Source: Clostridia bacterium (GTDB lineage: Bacteria > Bacillota > Clostridia > Christensenellales > Aristaeellaceae). From it: a stretch of DNA of 8,063 nt. Position 1 is the stretch's first letter, and the number at the start of each line of letters is the position of its first letter. Made by a program: the position numbers and the translations under genes. The notes beneath the pieces were generated by a model. The model ran no database searches. It was not told the DNA's origin and saw nothing but the letters and a program-made list of their open reading frames with translations. Below, piece by piece: positions 1 through 7,004 of the stretch. The DNA is taken from assembly GCA_017551645.1 (NCBI GenBank), contig JAFZLE010000076.1:1-8063 (forward strand), read 5' to 3'.

Positions 1-527
1 ACCTGTACGTTTTCGATCACGTATTTATCGGGGTATCTTACGAGCTTACCGATGCCTACCACGCAGGTCATGTTCTTAAGCAGCGCCGTCCAGCTCATAT
101 GCTCACTGTCAGGAGCCATTATGATCTCGGACCAGTGCGCCCAGGTCATCGGATTGTTTTCCAGACCCCAGGGATATTCTACGGGAACGATCTCTACGTG
201 CTCGCATTCGTACAGATCAGGGGTCGCCTCGAGCACATAATCGCCGAGCAGGACTCGCTTATTGTCGCACATGGGCATATGCCGTATGCCGTTTGCGGTC
301 TTCTTCTGCGGTATATCGCCGCAAAAGATCTCCCTGAATCCGGTGCCGTCGTCATTCAAAAGGCCTATGCGTTTGAAGTCTTTCCCGGCAGGATCGCCGT
401 CTTTTCTATAGAATATGAAAACCTGCCCGGTGAACAGATACGTGGCGGATACATCCCTCGCGAAGTCCGGCATAGGGATCGTTCTTACGTCGATACGTCC
501 GAATCCGTTCTTGTCTTCAATAAGCAT
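1..527 (-). CDS. PD40/TolB-like protein, 3' end beyond window
   Basis: This gene is cut by the left edge; 175 codons are visible. The start is the ATG at 527-525 (MLIEDKNGFG), chosen because AGGAGG lies at 540-535 with a 7-nt spacer. There is no signal peptide or membrane segment, so it is probably cytoplasmic. Visible features are a stretch near residues 52-68 reading RIGLLNDDGTGFREIF, which resembles the 'I-x-x-x-N-x-D-G-x-x-x-R-x-L' blade motif of PD40/WD40-like propellers, and a second blade-like segment near residues 131-147 (HWSEIIMAPDSEHMSWT). Related propeller proteins in Firmicutes are often annotated as TolB-like or oligogalacturonate-lyase-like and sit beside sugar transporters. 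I see no catalytic residues that settle an enzyme activity. It starts 14 bp after the AraC-type regulator stop and is probably co-transcribed with it. Coding on this strand is sure; the family is moderately sure; the function is unknown. Confidence 0.7.
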   Translation of the reverse strand, partial: MLIEDKNGFGRIDVRTIPMPDFARDVSATYLFTGQVFIFYRKDGDPAGKDFKRIGLLNDDGTGFREIFCGDIPQKKTANGIRHMPMCDNKRVLLGDYVLEATPDLYECEHVEIVPVEYPWGLENNPMTWAHWSEIIMAPDSEHMSWTALLKNMTCVVGIGKLVRYPDKYVIENVQ

Positions 528-541
528 AAATGAACCTCCTG

Positions 542-1312
542 TCATTTTTTGATATGTTTGGACCTGTATTCACCCGGTGTCATTCCTGATATCCTGGTAA
601 ACGCTTTATAAAAATGACTAAGTGACGCGTATCCGAGCCCGGCTGCTATCTCAGATATTGAAATAGACCGGTTGAGCAGCATTATCCTTGCTGAAGAGAT
701 TTTAAACTCCGCGAATGCCTGGTCTATCGTTATGCCTGCAAGCTCCCTGTATTTCCGGCGCACATATTGCGGATTCATCCCAAGCTTCTCCGAGATCATC
801 TCACCGCTTATCTTCGGTTCCGTGCAGTCCTGAATAAGCGCGTTCACCTTTCTGACAATATGAGACTTTTCCTGGTCTTCCTTTGCCAGAGTGACAAGCC
901 TGCAGTAATCACTGATAAACTCGCGAAGATAATTGAACAAACTGTCCATGCTTTCCGCGTTAATAGTTTTCAGAACATGCAGATATCTCGTCCGGTATAC
1001 CTGCCCCAGATCCGCGCCGCCTTCTATAGCCGCCGTAGTGTAGGCAGAAATCGCCATTATGGTTTCGATCTTCTGATCAAATAACGTGTCCCCGGTGTAT
1101 TCAAAGGAGATGAAACCGTTTCTGGAATAGTGTTCCCGCAGCAGATTTCTGCGCCCGGACGTTATGATGCCGCACATCTCAACCACCTGATCATTAAACA
1201 ATCCCGCGGCATATTCCATATCTTCAGCATCGAGTGCGCCGGTCTTCAGGCGAACAAGCTTAGAAACACTTTCTTTGTCATCCGTTTTCAACAATATATC
1301 ATATTTCGCCAT
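542..1312 (-). CDS. AraC/YesN-type transcriptional regulator
   Basis: This is a 256-residue DNA-binding regulator. The last ~95 residues form a classical AraC domain: a first helix-turn-helix near 168-190 (ISGEMISEKLGMNPQYVRRK) and a second near 217-240 (ISISEIAAGLGYASLSHFYK), ending in the conserved SGMTPGEYR. The middle region contains AAIEGGADLGQVY near residues 94-106. That matches the helical 'AAIEGG...Y' segment seen in Firmicute AraC regulators next to sugar-uptake operons. I see no obvious cupin sugar-binding motif at the N terminus. I chose the ATG at 1312 (MAKYDILLK) because GGGAGGG at 1327-1321 lies 8 nt upstream; an in-frame GTG at 1342 has no ribosome binding site. It is divergent from the importer operon, which it most likely controls (inference). 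The PD40-like gene follows it directly. Confidence 0.93.
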   Translation of the reverse strand: MAKYDILLKTDDKESVSKLVRLKTGALDAEDMEYAAGLFNDQVVEMCGIITSGRRNLLREHYSRNGFISFEYTGDTLFDQKIETIMAISAYTTAAIEGGADLGQVYRTRYLHVLKTINAESMDSLFNYLREFISDYCRLVTLAKEDQEKSHIVRKVNALIQDCTEPKISGEMISEKLGMNPQYVRRKYRELAGITIDQAFAEFKISSARIMLLNRSISISEIAAGLGYASLSHFYKAFTRISGMTPGEYRSKHIKK

Positions 1313-1320
1313 TATGGAAG

Positions 1321-1327
1321 CCCTCCC
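1321..1327 (-). promoter_or_regulatory. Ribosome binding site deciding the AraC start
   Basis: On the minus strand this reads GGGAGGG, with an 8-nt spacer to the ATG at 1312. It makes that ATG the translation start rather than the upstream in-frame GTG at 1342, which has no purine-rich sequence before it. Confidence 0.75.
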
Positions 1328-1343
1328 TACGCACAAAAACACC

Positions 1344-1413
1344 GCAATTCGCCAATTGTATACTTATTTCAGCAATTCGCATGCATATTATAGCAAAACG
1401 AATTAATATTCGC
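1344..1413. promoter_or_regulatory. Repeated ATTCGC motifs, candidate operator
   Basis: GCAATTCGC occurs exactly at 1344-1352 and 1372-1380. A third ATTCGC lies at 1408-1413, inside an inverted repeat CGAAT-TAAT-ATTCG (1399-1412). Core spacings are 28 and 33 bp. The copies sit between the divergent regulator and importer genes and overlap the regulator promoter. This is a plausible binding site for the AraC-type protein, but no footprint or consensus supports it. Confidence 0.4.
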
Positions 1414-1415
1414 AA
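1387..1415 (-). promoter_or_regulatory. Sigma-A type promoter of the AraC-type gene
   Basis: Read on the minus strand, TTGCGA (1415-1410, 4 of 6 matches to TTGACA) is followed by exactly 17 bp and a perfect TATAAT (1392-1387). This would start transcription about 65-70 bp upstream of the regulator ATG. The -35 element overlaps one ATTCGC copy and lies next to the -10 of the divergent operon, so one bound protein could affect both directions. Predicted by eye. Confidence 0.6.
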
Positions 1416-1417
1416 TA

Positions 1418-1423
1418 TATAAT
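1418..1423 (+). promoter_or_regulatory. Candidate -10 of the importer operon
   Basis: A perfect TATAAT lies 31 bp upstream of the solute-binding-protein ATG. No good -35 sits 16-18 bp upstream (that position reads AAAACG), as expected for a promoter that needs an activator such as the adjacent AraC-type protein. The flanking sequence is AT-rich, so a chance match is possible. Confidence 0.4.
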
Positions 1424-1454
1424 ATAAACGCAGAAAAGAATGGAGGGCGCTCAT

Positions 1455-3317
1455 ATGAAGAAGGCATTGACACTGGTACTTGCGCTGCTGCTTTGCTTAA
1501 GCACGTTGCCCGGAATGGCCAGCGGATCCGATTCGATAAAATTGACCATATGGATTCCCAAAGGGGAGGACAGCGTATACTACAGCGATTACTCCCTGAA
1601 TCCTGCGATGCAGTATCTGCAGACACTTACCTGGGAGGGCGGAGTAAAAATCTCAATGGAGTTTTTTGTTCCGATCTCAGGAGAGGAAAAAAACAGCTTT
1701 AACACCTACCTGTCTACCGGCGAATACTGCGGCATGATGAATCTGGCGTATTCCGATTATTCCATTGAGGAGCTTTACGCCAACGGCATTGCCCGGGACT
1801 TAACCGAGTATGTCGAGACATGTATGCCCAATTATCTGGCGTGGCTTGACGCGAATCCGGATGTTGCCAAGCTGTGCCAGACATATGTGGACGGCGAGTG
1901 GAAGTTCCTGAGCATATGCGGCTGCGCAGACGTTCCATCCAAGGCGTTCGAAGGCTACCTGTACCGCAGGGACTGGATAGTGAACTACGGCAGCTGCCCC
2001 GAGTATGTATGGGACTTCGAGAGCGATTATGTCATCGAGCACGGACACCCGTATTATCCTGTATACGCCCAGGCTGAATCTGAAGATGACTGGGAAGGCT
2101 GGAAGGAAAACGAAGATTACGAAGACTTCTGGGCTGAATACGGTGACGATCCGGATAATACTTATGTTGACAACGTCATATTCCCTTCCGGCGGAAGCGA
2201 ACCGCTGTATATAAGCGACTGGGAGTGGATGCTTGAGGTATTCGCCGCTGCGCTTGAAGATCTGGGCGTGACCGACGGCTATCCCTACGCGCTCGTGTAC
2301 AACGGTTATACCGGTTGCGGCGACCTGTTCTCTTCCTTCGGAGGCGGCGTACCGCAGTGGGCGAGGAACCAGGACAACGAGTGTGTTTTCGGCGGCACCA
2401 GCGATACCTTCCGCGCATACCTCGAGTGCCTGTCAACCTGGTATGAGAGAGGCTGGATAGAACCCGGTTACGACCAGCACAGCGGCGATATGTTCTATGC
2501 GGTAAACACCTCCAAGACTCACCTGGGGAAGGTAGGCCTGTGGCAGGGCCGTGTGGCTGAGATCGGCACGGCGATGGATGTGGATACCGAGCTTACCGAC
2601 GGACTGATCGCTTTCGGCTGCAAGCTGCCCATAAACGATGTGTACGGCAGTGAAGAACAGCAGAACAAGATCCCGGACAGCTTTTACCAGTTCTCAAAGA
2701 TCAATGGCAGTTATATGATCACCAATGCCGTAGCAGAGGAAGATCTGCCGGCAGTTCTGAGCCTGCTGGACTTCATGTATACAAGGGAGGGAGCCCTGCT
2801 CAGCTGCGGCCTGAATGCCGAGCAGCTGAGCAAGATACCGGATAAATCCCTGTACGAAAGGTTCGGAATTGATTCAGCCTACACGATCATAACGGATGAA
2901 AACGGCGAATCAAGAGTTCAATTCCATAAAGCCCTGTGTGAAGACACCTATCTTAGAAACGCAAGCATCAACAACAGATGGTTGTCCCATGGCATCTACG
3001 ACACATGGAATGCTGATACCGGAGACTCCTGGCTGCACACCTACTCGGTCGGAAAATGGGACGCCTACGAAAACACCGAGTATAAAGCGCTGGATGTGGT
3101 CAAGCTCATGACTGCCGACGAATCCAGACAATATAACAAGACTCTCAATTATCTGAATACCTTCTACGACGTGAATGTGGTCAAGTTCGTGAAAGGCGAC
3201 ATGGATATAACCGATGATGAAGACTGGGAAAAATTCTGCAAGTCGGTCAATAAGTATCGCCCGGAGATTGTAACCGGAATATTCGACCGCGTTTTCGACG
3301 TTCTGTACGGGGAATAG
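1455..3317 (+). CDS. Extracellular solute-binding protein, LplA-like sugar importer
   Basis: This is the 620-residue substrate-capture protein of a carbohydrate ABC importer. The N terminus is a typical export signal (MKKALTLVLALLLCLSTLPG), with likely signal peptidase I cleavage near GMA-SG at 21-23. Cys14 is preceded by LLL, not a good lipobox, so lipoprotein anchoring is uncertain. Family-like segments are KLTIWIPKGEDS near 29, YISDWEWMLEVFAAALEDLG near 252, and a C-terminal tail with VVKFVKGDMDITDDEDWEKF near 575-594. It is longer than common LplA proteins (about 500 residues), partly through a very acidic aromatic stretch at about 207-240. The start is the ATG at 1455, with GGAGGG at 1442-1447 and a 7-nt spacer; an in-frame ATG at 1440 would place the ribosome site inside the gene. 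It is first gene of the operon, 4 bp before the first permease. The substrate is unknown, probably an oligosaccharide. Confidence 0.92.
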   Translation: MKKALTLVLALLLCLSTLPGMASGSDSIKLTIWIPKGEDSVYYSDYSLNPAMQYLQTLTWEGGVKISMEFFVPISGEEKNSFNTYLSTGEYCGMMNLAYSDYSIEELYANGIARDLTEYVETCMPNYLAWLDANPDVAKLCQTYVDGEWKFLSICGCADVPSKAFEGYLYRRDWIVNYGSCPEYVWDFESDYVIEHGHPYYPVYAQAESEDDWEGWKENEDYEDFWAEYGDDPDNTYVDNVIFPSGGSEPLYISDWEWMLEVFAAALEDLGVTDGYPYALVYNGYTGCGDLFSSFGGGVPQWARNQDNECVFGGTSDTFRAYLECLSTWYERGWIEPGYDQHSGDMFYAVNTSKTHLGKVGLWQGRVAEIGTAMDVDTELTDGLIAFGCKLPINDVYGSEEQQNKIPDSFYQFSKINGSYMITNAVAEEDLPAVLSLLDFMYTREGALLSCGLNAEQLSKIPDKSLYERFGIDSAYTIITDENGESRVQFHKALCEDTYLRNASINNRWLSHGIYDTWNADTGDSWLHTYSVGKWDAYENTEYKALDVVKLMTADESRQYNKTLNYLNTFYDVNVVKFVKGDMDITDDEDWEKFCKSVNKYRPEIVTGIFDRVFDVLYGE

Positions 3318-3321
3318 ACAT

Positions 3322-4275
3322 ATGACATCCGCTGCGAATGTATATCCTCATATGAAAGTGCATCTGCACCCGTGGCGTGAGGATTTCAGGAAAAACGGAA
3401 TACTGTACCTGCTGTTTCTGCCGGTAGCCGTTTTCTTCATAGTGTTCCACTATATACCGATGGTAGGTATATTCATGGCGTTTGAGGATTACAGCTATGT
3501 GGAAGGCCTGCTAGGCAGCAAATGGCTGGGTTTGCAGAACTTCATTGAACTGTTCGAGGGCGACATGTTTTTGCCGGCGCTCAGGAACACGTTCATAATG
3601 AGCCTTTTCAAGATCACTTTCGCTTTTATAGCGCCGGTGCTCCTGGCGTTGGTGGTTTCACAGCTCAGGTCCAAGCGCTACTCCCGGGTCGTGCAGACGA
3701 TAACATACATGCCTTACTTCGTGTCCACCGTGGTCGTGTGTTCCCTGGCCAAGGAATTCCTGGGCTACAGCGGCGGAATCACCCGGCTGCTCTGCGCGCT
3801 GGGGCTTGAGCAGCAGAACTGGCTTGCCAATAACCGTCCGCCTATATTCTGGGTGATCTGGTGCCTGATCGAGATATGGCGCGGTGCAGGGCAGGGGTCG
3901 ATCATTTACATCGCGGCCATCGCGGGAATAAACGGTGACCTGCATGAAGCGGCGGTGATCGACGGTGCGAACCGCTGGCAGCGCGTATGGAAAATCACTT
4001 TCCCGTGTATACTTCCTATAGTGGTCATGATGTTCACGCTGCAGGTGGGGCTTGCGTTCCGCATGGGATATGATTCCATACTGCTTCTGTATATGCCGTC
4101 TACGTATGATGTGGCGGATTGTCTGCACACATATACGTACAGAATGGCGTTCGGTACTACAACCAACTACTCTCTGTCTACCGCCAGCGGGCTTTTCCAG
4201 TCGGTGATCGCCACCACGCTTCTGATAGTTTCCAACACTCTCAACCGTAAAGCTTCATCGCTTTCGCTGTTCTGA
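3322..4275 (+). CDS. Sugar ABC transporter permease, LplB/YteP type
   Basis: This 317-residue inner-membrane protein is one half of the translocation channel. About six hydrophobic segments are visible, near residues 27-47, 88-113, 125-147, 175-200, 228-250 and 290-307. The cytoplasmic EAA loop that docks the ATPase is clear at about 209-232, with EAAVIDGANRWQRVWKITFP followed by CILP. The N-terminal NGILYLLFLPVAVFFIVFHY and 'YIPMVGIFMAFEDY' are typical of LplB-like permeases. The start at 3322 lies only 4 bp after the solute-binding-protein stop, and its ribosome site GGGGAA (3309-3314) lies in the end of that gene, so translation is probably coupled. A later Met at residue 11 has no ribosome site. 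It pairs with the next permease gene. Confidence 0.95.
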   Translation: MTSAANVYPHMKVHLHPWREDFRKNGILYLLFLPVAVFFIVFHYIPMVGIFMAFEDYSYVEGLLGSKWLGLQNFIELFEGDMFLPALRNTFIMSLFKITFAFIAPVLLALVVSQLRSKRYSRVVQTITYMPYFVSTVVVCSLAKEFLGYSGGITRLLCALGLEQQNWLANNRPPIFWVIWCLIEIWRGAGQGSIIYIAAIAGINGDLHEAAVIDGANRWQRVWKITFPCILPIVVMMFTLQVGLAFRMGYDSILLLYMPSTYDVADCLHTYTYRMAFGTTTNYSLSTASGLFQSVIATTLLIVSNTLNRKASSLSLF

Positions 4276-4291
4276 TAGGGGGTGAGCTTTA

Positions 4292-5191
4292 ATGAAGAGC
4301 AAGGTAAAATACAGAGAAGGCATGGTGGATAAGCCTACCCCGCTGGGTGCGGCGGCGGATGTACTGATAGTCCTGTTCACGGTCATATGTATTTTTATAT
4401 GCGTTATTCCGGTATGGCATACGTTTATGAGCTCCTTCTCTGATGGGCTTATACTCATGTCGCACGAGGGCGTTGTATGGAAGTGGATAGGTCGTTTCAA
4501 CCTTGGAGGCTATAAATACCTTTTCGCGGATTCGTCTATTATCCGCGGATACGCCAACACCCTTATATATGTGCTCGGAAATATAGCGTGCGGACTGGTT
4601 GTAAACGTGCTGGGTGGTTATGTGCTCAGCCGGCCGACGAAACTCAAAGGTTTTCTGACCATGTTCCTCATGCTAACCATGATGTTTTCCGGCGGTATAG
4701 TGCCTACATACATGGTGGTGCGCGCTTTGGGTATGACGGGCACGGTCTGGTCGCTGATAGTGCCCGGCTGCACCAACGCGATGTTTATCATACTCATGAT
4801 GAATGCGTTCAGGATGGTGCCGGAATCCACTGTAGAAGCGGCGCATCTTGACGGCGCGGGACATATAACCGTTATGTTCAGGATCATGCTCCCCCAGGCA
4901 ATGGGCATTGGAATGGTGACCATAATCAACACTGCAATAATCGCCTGGAACGCATGGTTTGAAGCGTCCATATACGTTACCGGCCAGCGCGAACTGTGGC
5001 CGCTGCAGCTCTGGGTCAAGCAGATCGTGGCCAACAACCAGGAATTCCTCAATTACACCAACCCGGACTATGACCGATATCTGATTCAGTATGCTGTGAT
5101 CATAGGCGCGACGATGCCTATTCTCATTGCAATGCCGTTCTTCCAGAAACGGCTCCAGAAGGGATCTTTGGCCGGTGCCATTAAAGAATAA
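4292..5191 (+). CDS. Sugar ABC transporter permease, LplC/YtcP type
   Basis: This 299-residue inner-membrane protein is the second channel subunit, with hydrophobic segments near 20-44, 85-110, 120-142, 152-172, 200-222 and 264-283. The EAA loop reads EAAHLDGAGHITVMFRIMLP at 182-201. The end, PFFQKRLQKGSLAGAIKE, is the usual LplC/AraQ-type tail. The start is the ATG at 4292, with AGGGGGTGAG at 4277-4286 just downstream of the previous stop. The gap to the first permease is 16 bp and to the next gene 18 bp, so one transcript is likely. No ATPase gene is in the operon; in Firmicutes, importers of this class commonly share an MsmX-type ATPase encoded elsewhere. Its tail is homologous to the orphan fragment at about 7722-7844. 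Confidence 0.95.
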   Translation: MKSKVKYREGMVDKPTPLGAAADVLIVLFTVICIFICVIPVWHTFMSSFSDGLILMSHEGVVWKWIGRFNLGGYKYLFADSSIIRGYANTLIYVLGNIACGLVVNVLGGYVLSRPTKLKGFLTMFLMLTMMFSGGIVPTYMVVRALGMTGTVWSLIVPGCTNAMFIILMMNAFRMVPESTVEAAHLDGAGHITVMFRIMLPQAMGIGMVTIINTAIIAWNAWFEASIYVTGQRELWPLQLWVKQIVANNQEFLNYTNPDYDRYLIQYAVIIGATMPILIAMPFFQKRLQKGSLAGAIKE

Positions 5192-5209
5192 TAACAGGGA
5201 GGGACAACC

Positions 5210-6583
5210 ATGAAACGAATCGCATCACTTATCCTTTGCATCGCTCTGCTGTTCAGCTGCGCAATGCTTGCAGCTCACGCCGAAGTGCCGTCTCCTGCCG
5301 GCAAGTATTTCCACTACGGTTTCACTGCCGCGGGTTATGGGGATTTCCACCATTTCTTCCATTTCTACGAAGAAATTCCGGTATTGGGCAGTGTGTTCTA
5401 TGCCGGCTTCACTAACAACAACAATACCTTTGCGGGAACCTATGTTGTTGAGGAAACTCCCATAGAGTACTCGCTGTACGCTGACAGAAAGGCGATTGAA
5501 AGCGGTGCCGATAAGCTGACCGGCACAGCGCCCTACACTATCATATTCTATGATTTTGCGGGGAACGAGCTGGATCGCTGCGGTTACGACGGAGAAAAAC
5601 TGTATTACGACTGCAGCACCATCAAAGGCACCAGCTGCGGACCGACCTTCTACTATGAGGACGCCGAGCTGGAGTACAAAGCCGCCGCATACGACAACGA
5701 AGTCGGCGTGACCTACCTCTCGTTTGTGGCTGACGAGGACGATACCTGCACTGTGCAGCTTTCCCACAACATGACTTATGTCGACCTTATGACCTTCATC
5801 ATCGAAGGCACCTGGTCCATGGAACAGCGCGAGGACGGCGGGTATGACTACACCTTAAAGCCCGACAGCAGCTTTGATCCCGGCGCCGTGATGAGCGTAT
5901 CCGTGGATAGGAAAACCGCCGTTTACACCGATGAGGAGGGTAATTCATACACGCTCACCAACGCCGACGCGCTTGGCCCGCAATTGGCCTATGTTGCATC
6001 CGGCAATGTTGAAATAGCGAAGTACAATACCACGGCCAAACTGAATCTGGAGATGTATGACGACAATTCCTGTGTCATGTACATGGACATCTTCGGCAAC
6101 CATTCCCAGATCGATCAGGGCAAGTACACAATGAACGCCGATTATACCGTTGACTTCAAGTTTGAGACGGCGGGCGAACTGAAAGCGGCGGTCGATATGT
6201 CCACCTTCTCCCTTGTGCTCAAATATGAGTGCAACCACGAGTCTTTCGGTGCTTTGGCTGCCGACATGGCGATCTCCGCGCCGGAAGAGGAAGTAGCTGA
6301 GGCGGCGCTGCTGCTCACGCTCAACGGCGGCTTCACAACGCTGGACCTGTACGACGACGGCACTTACGCCTTCACGTTTGCCTCCTACAATCTGGTAGAG
6401 AAAGGCACCTGGAAGATCGAGAACTATCAGTTCTCCATCACCCAAAGCAACGAAAACGTCATCTATGGTTCTCTCGACCCCACCACTTACGCGCTGACCC
6501 TTGAGTACGTCGCCGAAGCCAGCGAAGCTCTCAAGGACACCTTTACCTGCGACGCCGCTACTTGGGGCGCGCTCATGCATTAA
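5210..6583 (+). CDS. Secreted beta-rich repeat protein, function unknown
   Basis: The 457-residue protein starts at the ATG at 5210 (AGGGAGGG at 5196-5203, 6-nt spacer). The signal peptide MKRIASLILCIALLFSCAML ends in AAHA-E, a good signal peptidase I site after residue 24. LFSC at 14-17 is a weak lipobox alternative. The mature protein is acidic, beta-prone and shows no membrane anchor. It seems to consist of about four degenerate modules (roughly 28-140, 165-260, 266-355, 365-450) sharing a pattern: an L/D-Y-D-D-x-T/S strand, then GTW or GKY, then a strand ending in an L-x-Y type segment. Examples are EMYDDNSCVMYM...GKYTMNADYTVDF and DLYDDGTYAFTF...GTWKIENYQFSI. This resembles lipocalin-like beta modules found in Clostridia, but I do not recognise the family. 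As last gene of the importer operon it may bind or present the glycan (inference). No catalytic motif is seen. Confidence 0.88.
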   Translation: MKRIASLILCIALLFSCAMLAAHAEVPSPAGKYFHYGFTAAGYGDFHHFFHFYEEIPVLGSVFYAGFTNNNNTFAGTYVVEETPIEYSLYADRKAIESGADKLTGTAPYTIIFYDFAGNELDRCGYDGEKLYYDCSTIKGTSCGPTFYYEDAELEYKAAAYDNEVGVTYLSFVADEDDTCTVQLSHNMTYVDLMTFIIEGTWSMEQREDGGYDYTLKPDSSFDPGAVMSVSVDRKTAVYTDEEGNSYTLTNADALGPQLAYVASGNVEIAKYNTTAKLNLEMYDDNSCVMYMDIFGNHSQIDQGKYTMNADYTVDFKFETAGELKAAVDMSTFSLVLKYECNHESFGALAADMAISAPEEEVAEAALLLTLNGGFTTLDLYDDGTYAFTFASYNLVEKGTWKIENYQFSITQSNENVIYGSLDPTTYALTLEYVAEASEALKDTFTCDAATWGALMH

Positions 6584-6706
6584 TCTATTGAAAGCTCTTT
6601 TCTCACCTTTGCCGGCACATCAGCATACTTTGTTATTCAGAACTGCTTGCACGGTGAAAGCTAAGAGTTTGATCGCTAACTTTCTTTTATAGTACACCCA
6701 CTATTT
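6584..6706. other. Intergenic stretch after the importer operon
   Basis: I see no gene and no clear intrinsic terminator directly after the operon stop. A weak long-range pairing exists between CTCTT...CACC near 6597-6610 and GGTG...AAGAG near 6655-6667, without a T-tract. A small inverted repeat ATAGT-ACACCC-ACTAT lies at 6689-6704. Where the operon transcript ends is unclear. This may be the boundary between the operon and the decayed mobile region. Confidence 0.4.
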
Positions 6707-6748
6707 CGCGCCGCCGGCATTCATCTATCATTGAATACCAGCGGCGCG
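6707..6748 (-). repeat. Long hairpin, best folded in minus-strand RNA
   Basis: The outer arms CGCGCCGC (6707-6714) and GCGGCGCG (6741-6748) pair perfectly. Inside, GG/CC and ATTCA/TGAAT continue the stem to an 8-nt loop (6724-6731). On the plus strand two C-A mismatches interrupt it. On the minus strand these become G-U pairs, giving an unbroken 17-bp RNA stem. It lies 30 bp downstream of the recombinase remnant stop, read in the same direction. No T-run follows in either direction, so it is not a canonical intrinsic terminator. It could be an mRNA 3'-end stem or a mobile-element end structure. Confidence 0.6.
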
Positions 6749-6778
6749 TCGTCATGAATGCTTGACGTCCTTAATCTT

Positions 6779-6958
6779 TTACGCCATCTCGCCCGTGAAC
6801 TGCTTCATATTGATCCGGAACCTTATTTTGTCCGAGTAATCAGCGCCAACGTCAATCCGCTCCACCAGCCTGGCAATGATCATCTTCCTTGCATCCTATT
6901 CCGTATCGTCGAAAAGATGAGAGGTGTATTTATCCAACCATCTCCTAATACATCTTAG
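6779..6958 (-). pseudogene. C-terminal remnant of a serine-recombinase-like gene
   Basis: On the minus strand one frame is open from just after a TGA at 6961-6959 to TAA at 6781-6779, broken by a single TAG at 6898-6896. Before the TAG it reads RWLDKYTSHLFDDTE; after it, DARKMIIARLVERIDVGADY, then SDKIRFRINMKQF. This matches the usual tail of large serine recombinases in Firmicutes: a helical 'F-L-x-x-Y' segment, then an L-x-R-x-x-x-x-x-L-V-E-R-I-x-V helix, then an I-x-F-x strand. The TAG falls where Leu is often found, so one base change (TTG to TAG) could explain it. No catalytic resolvase domain or zinc ribbon is present upstream, so at least 80% of such a gene is missing. The assignment is by pattern memory only; a short fragment can mislead. 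Confidence 0.5.
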
Positions 6959-7004
6959 TCACTAATTCCATTACACGTGCAATAACATAAGAAACGGGAT
7001 ATGA

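Noticed and set aside
99..533. Plus-strand 144-codon open frame
   Set aside because: It is antisense to the PD40-like gene, which has an ideal AGGAGG and a sensible protein. The plus frame has no recognisable product and no good ribosome site.
1313..1342. Ten-residue longer start of the AraC-type protein at a GTG
   Set aside because: No ribosome site precedes it, while the internal ATG at 1312 has GGGAGGG at good spacing.
3658..4128. Minus-strand 156-codon open frame
   Set aside because: Shadow of the first permease, which has a clear EAA loop and membrane segments in the plus frame.
5225..5767. Minus-strand 180-codon open frame
   Set aside because: Antisense shadow of the same secreted-protein gene, without family resemblance.
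5945..6580. Minus-strand 211-codon open frame
   Set aside because: It is a shadow of the secreted repeat gene, caused by its codon bias. The plus frame has signal peptide, ribosome site and operon context.
6664..6674. AGAGTTTGATC, like the start of 16S rRNA
   Set aside because: Only 11 bases match; the following GCTAAC does not continue as 16S, and no rRNA sequence follows.
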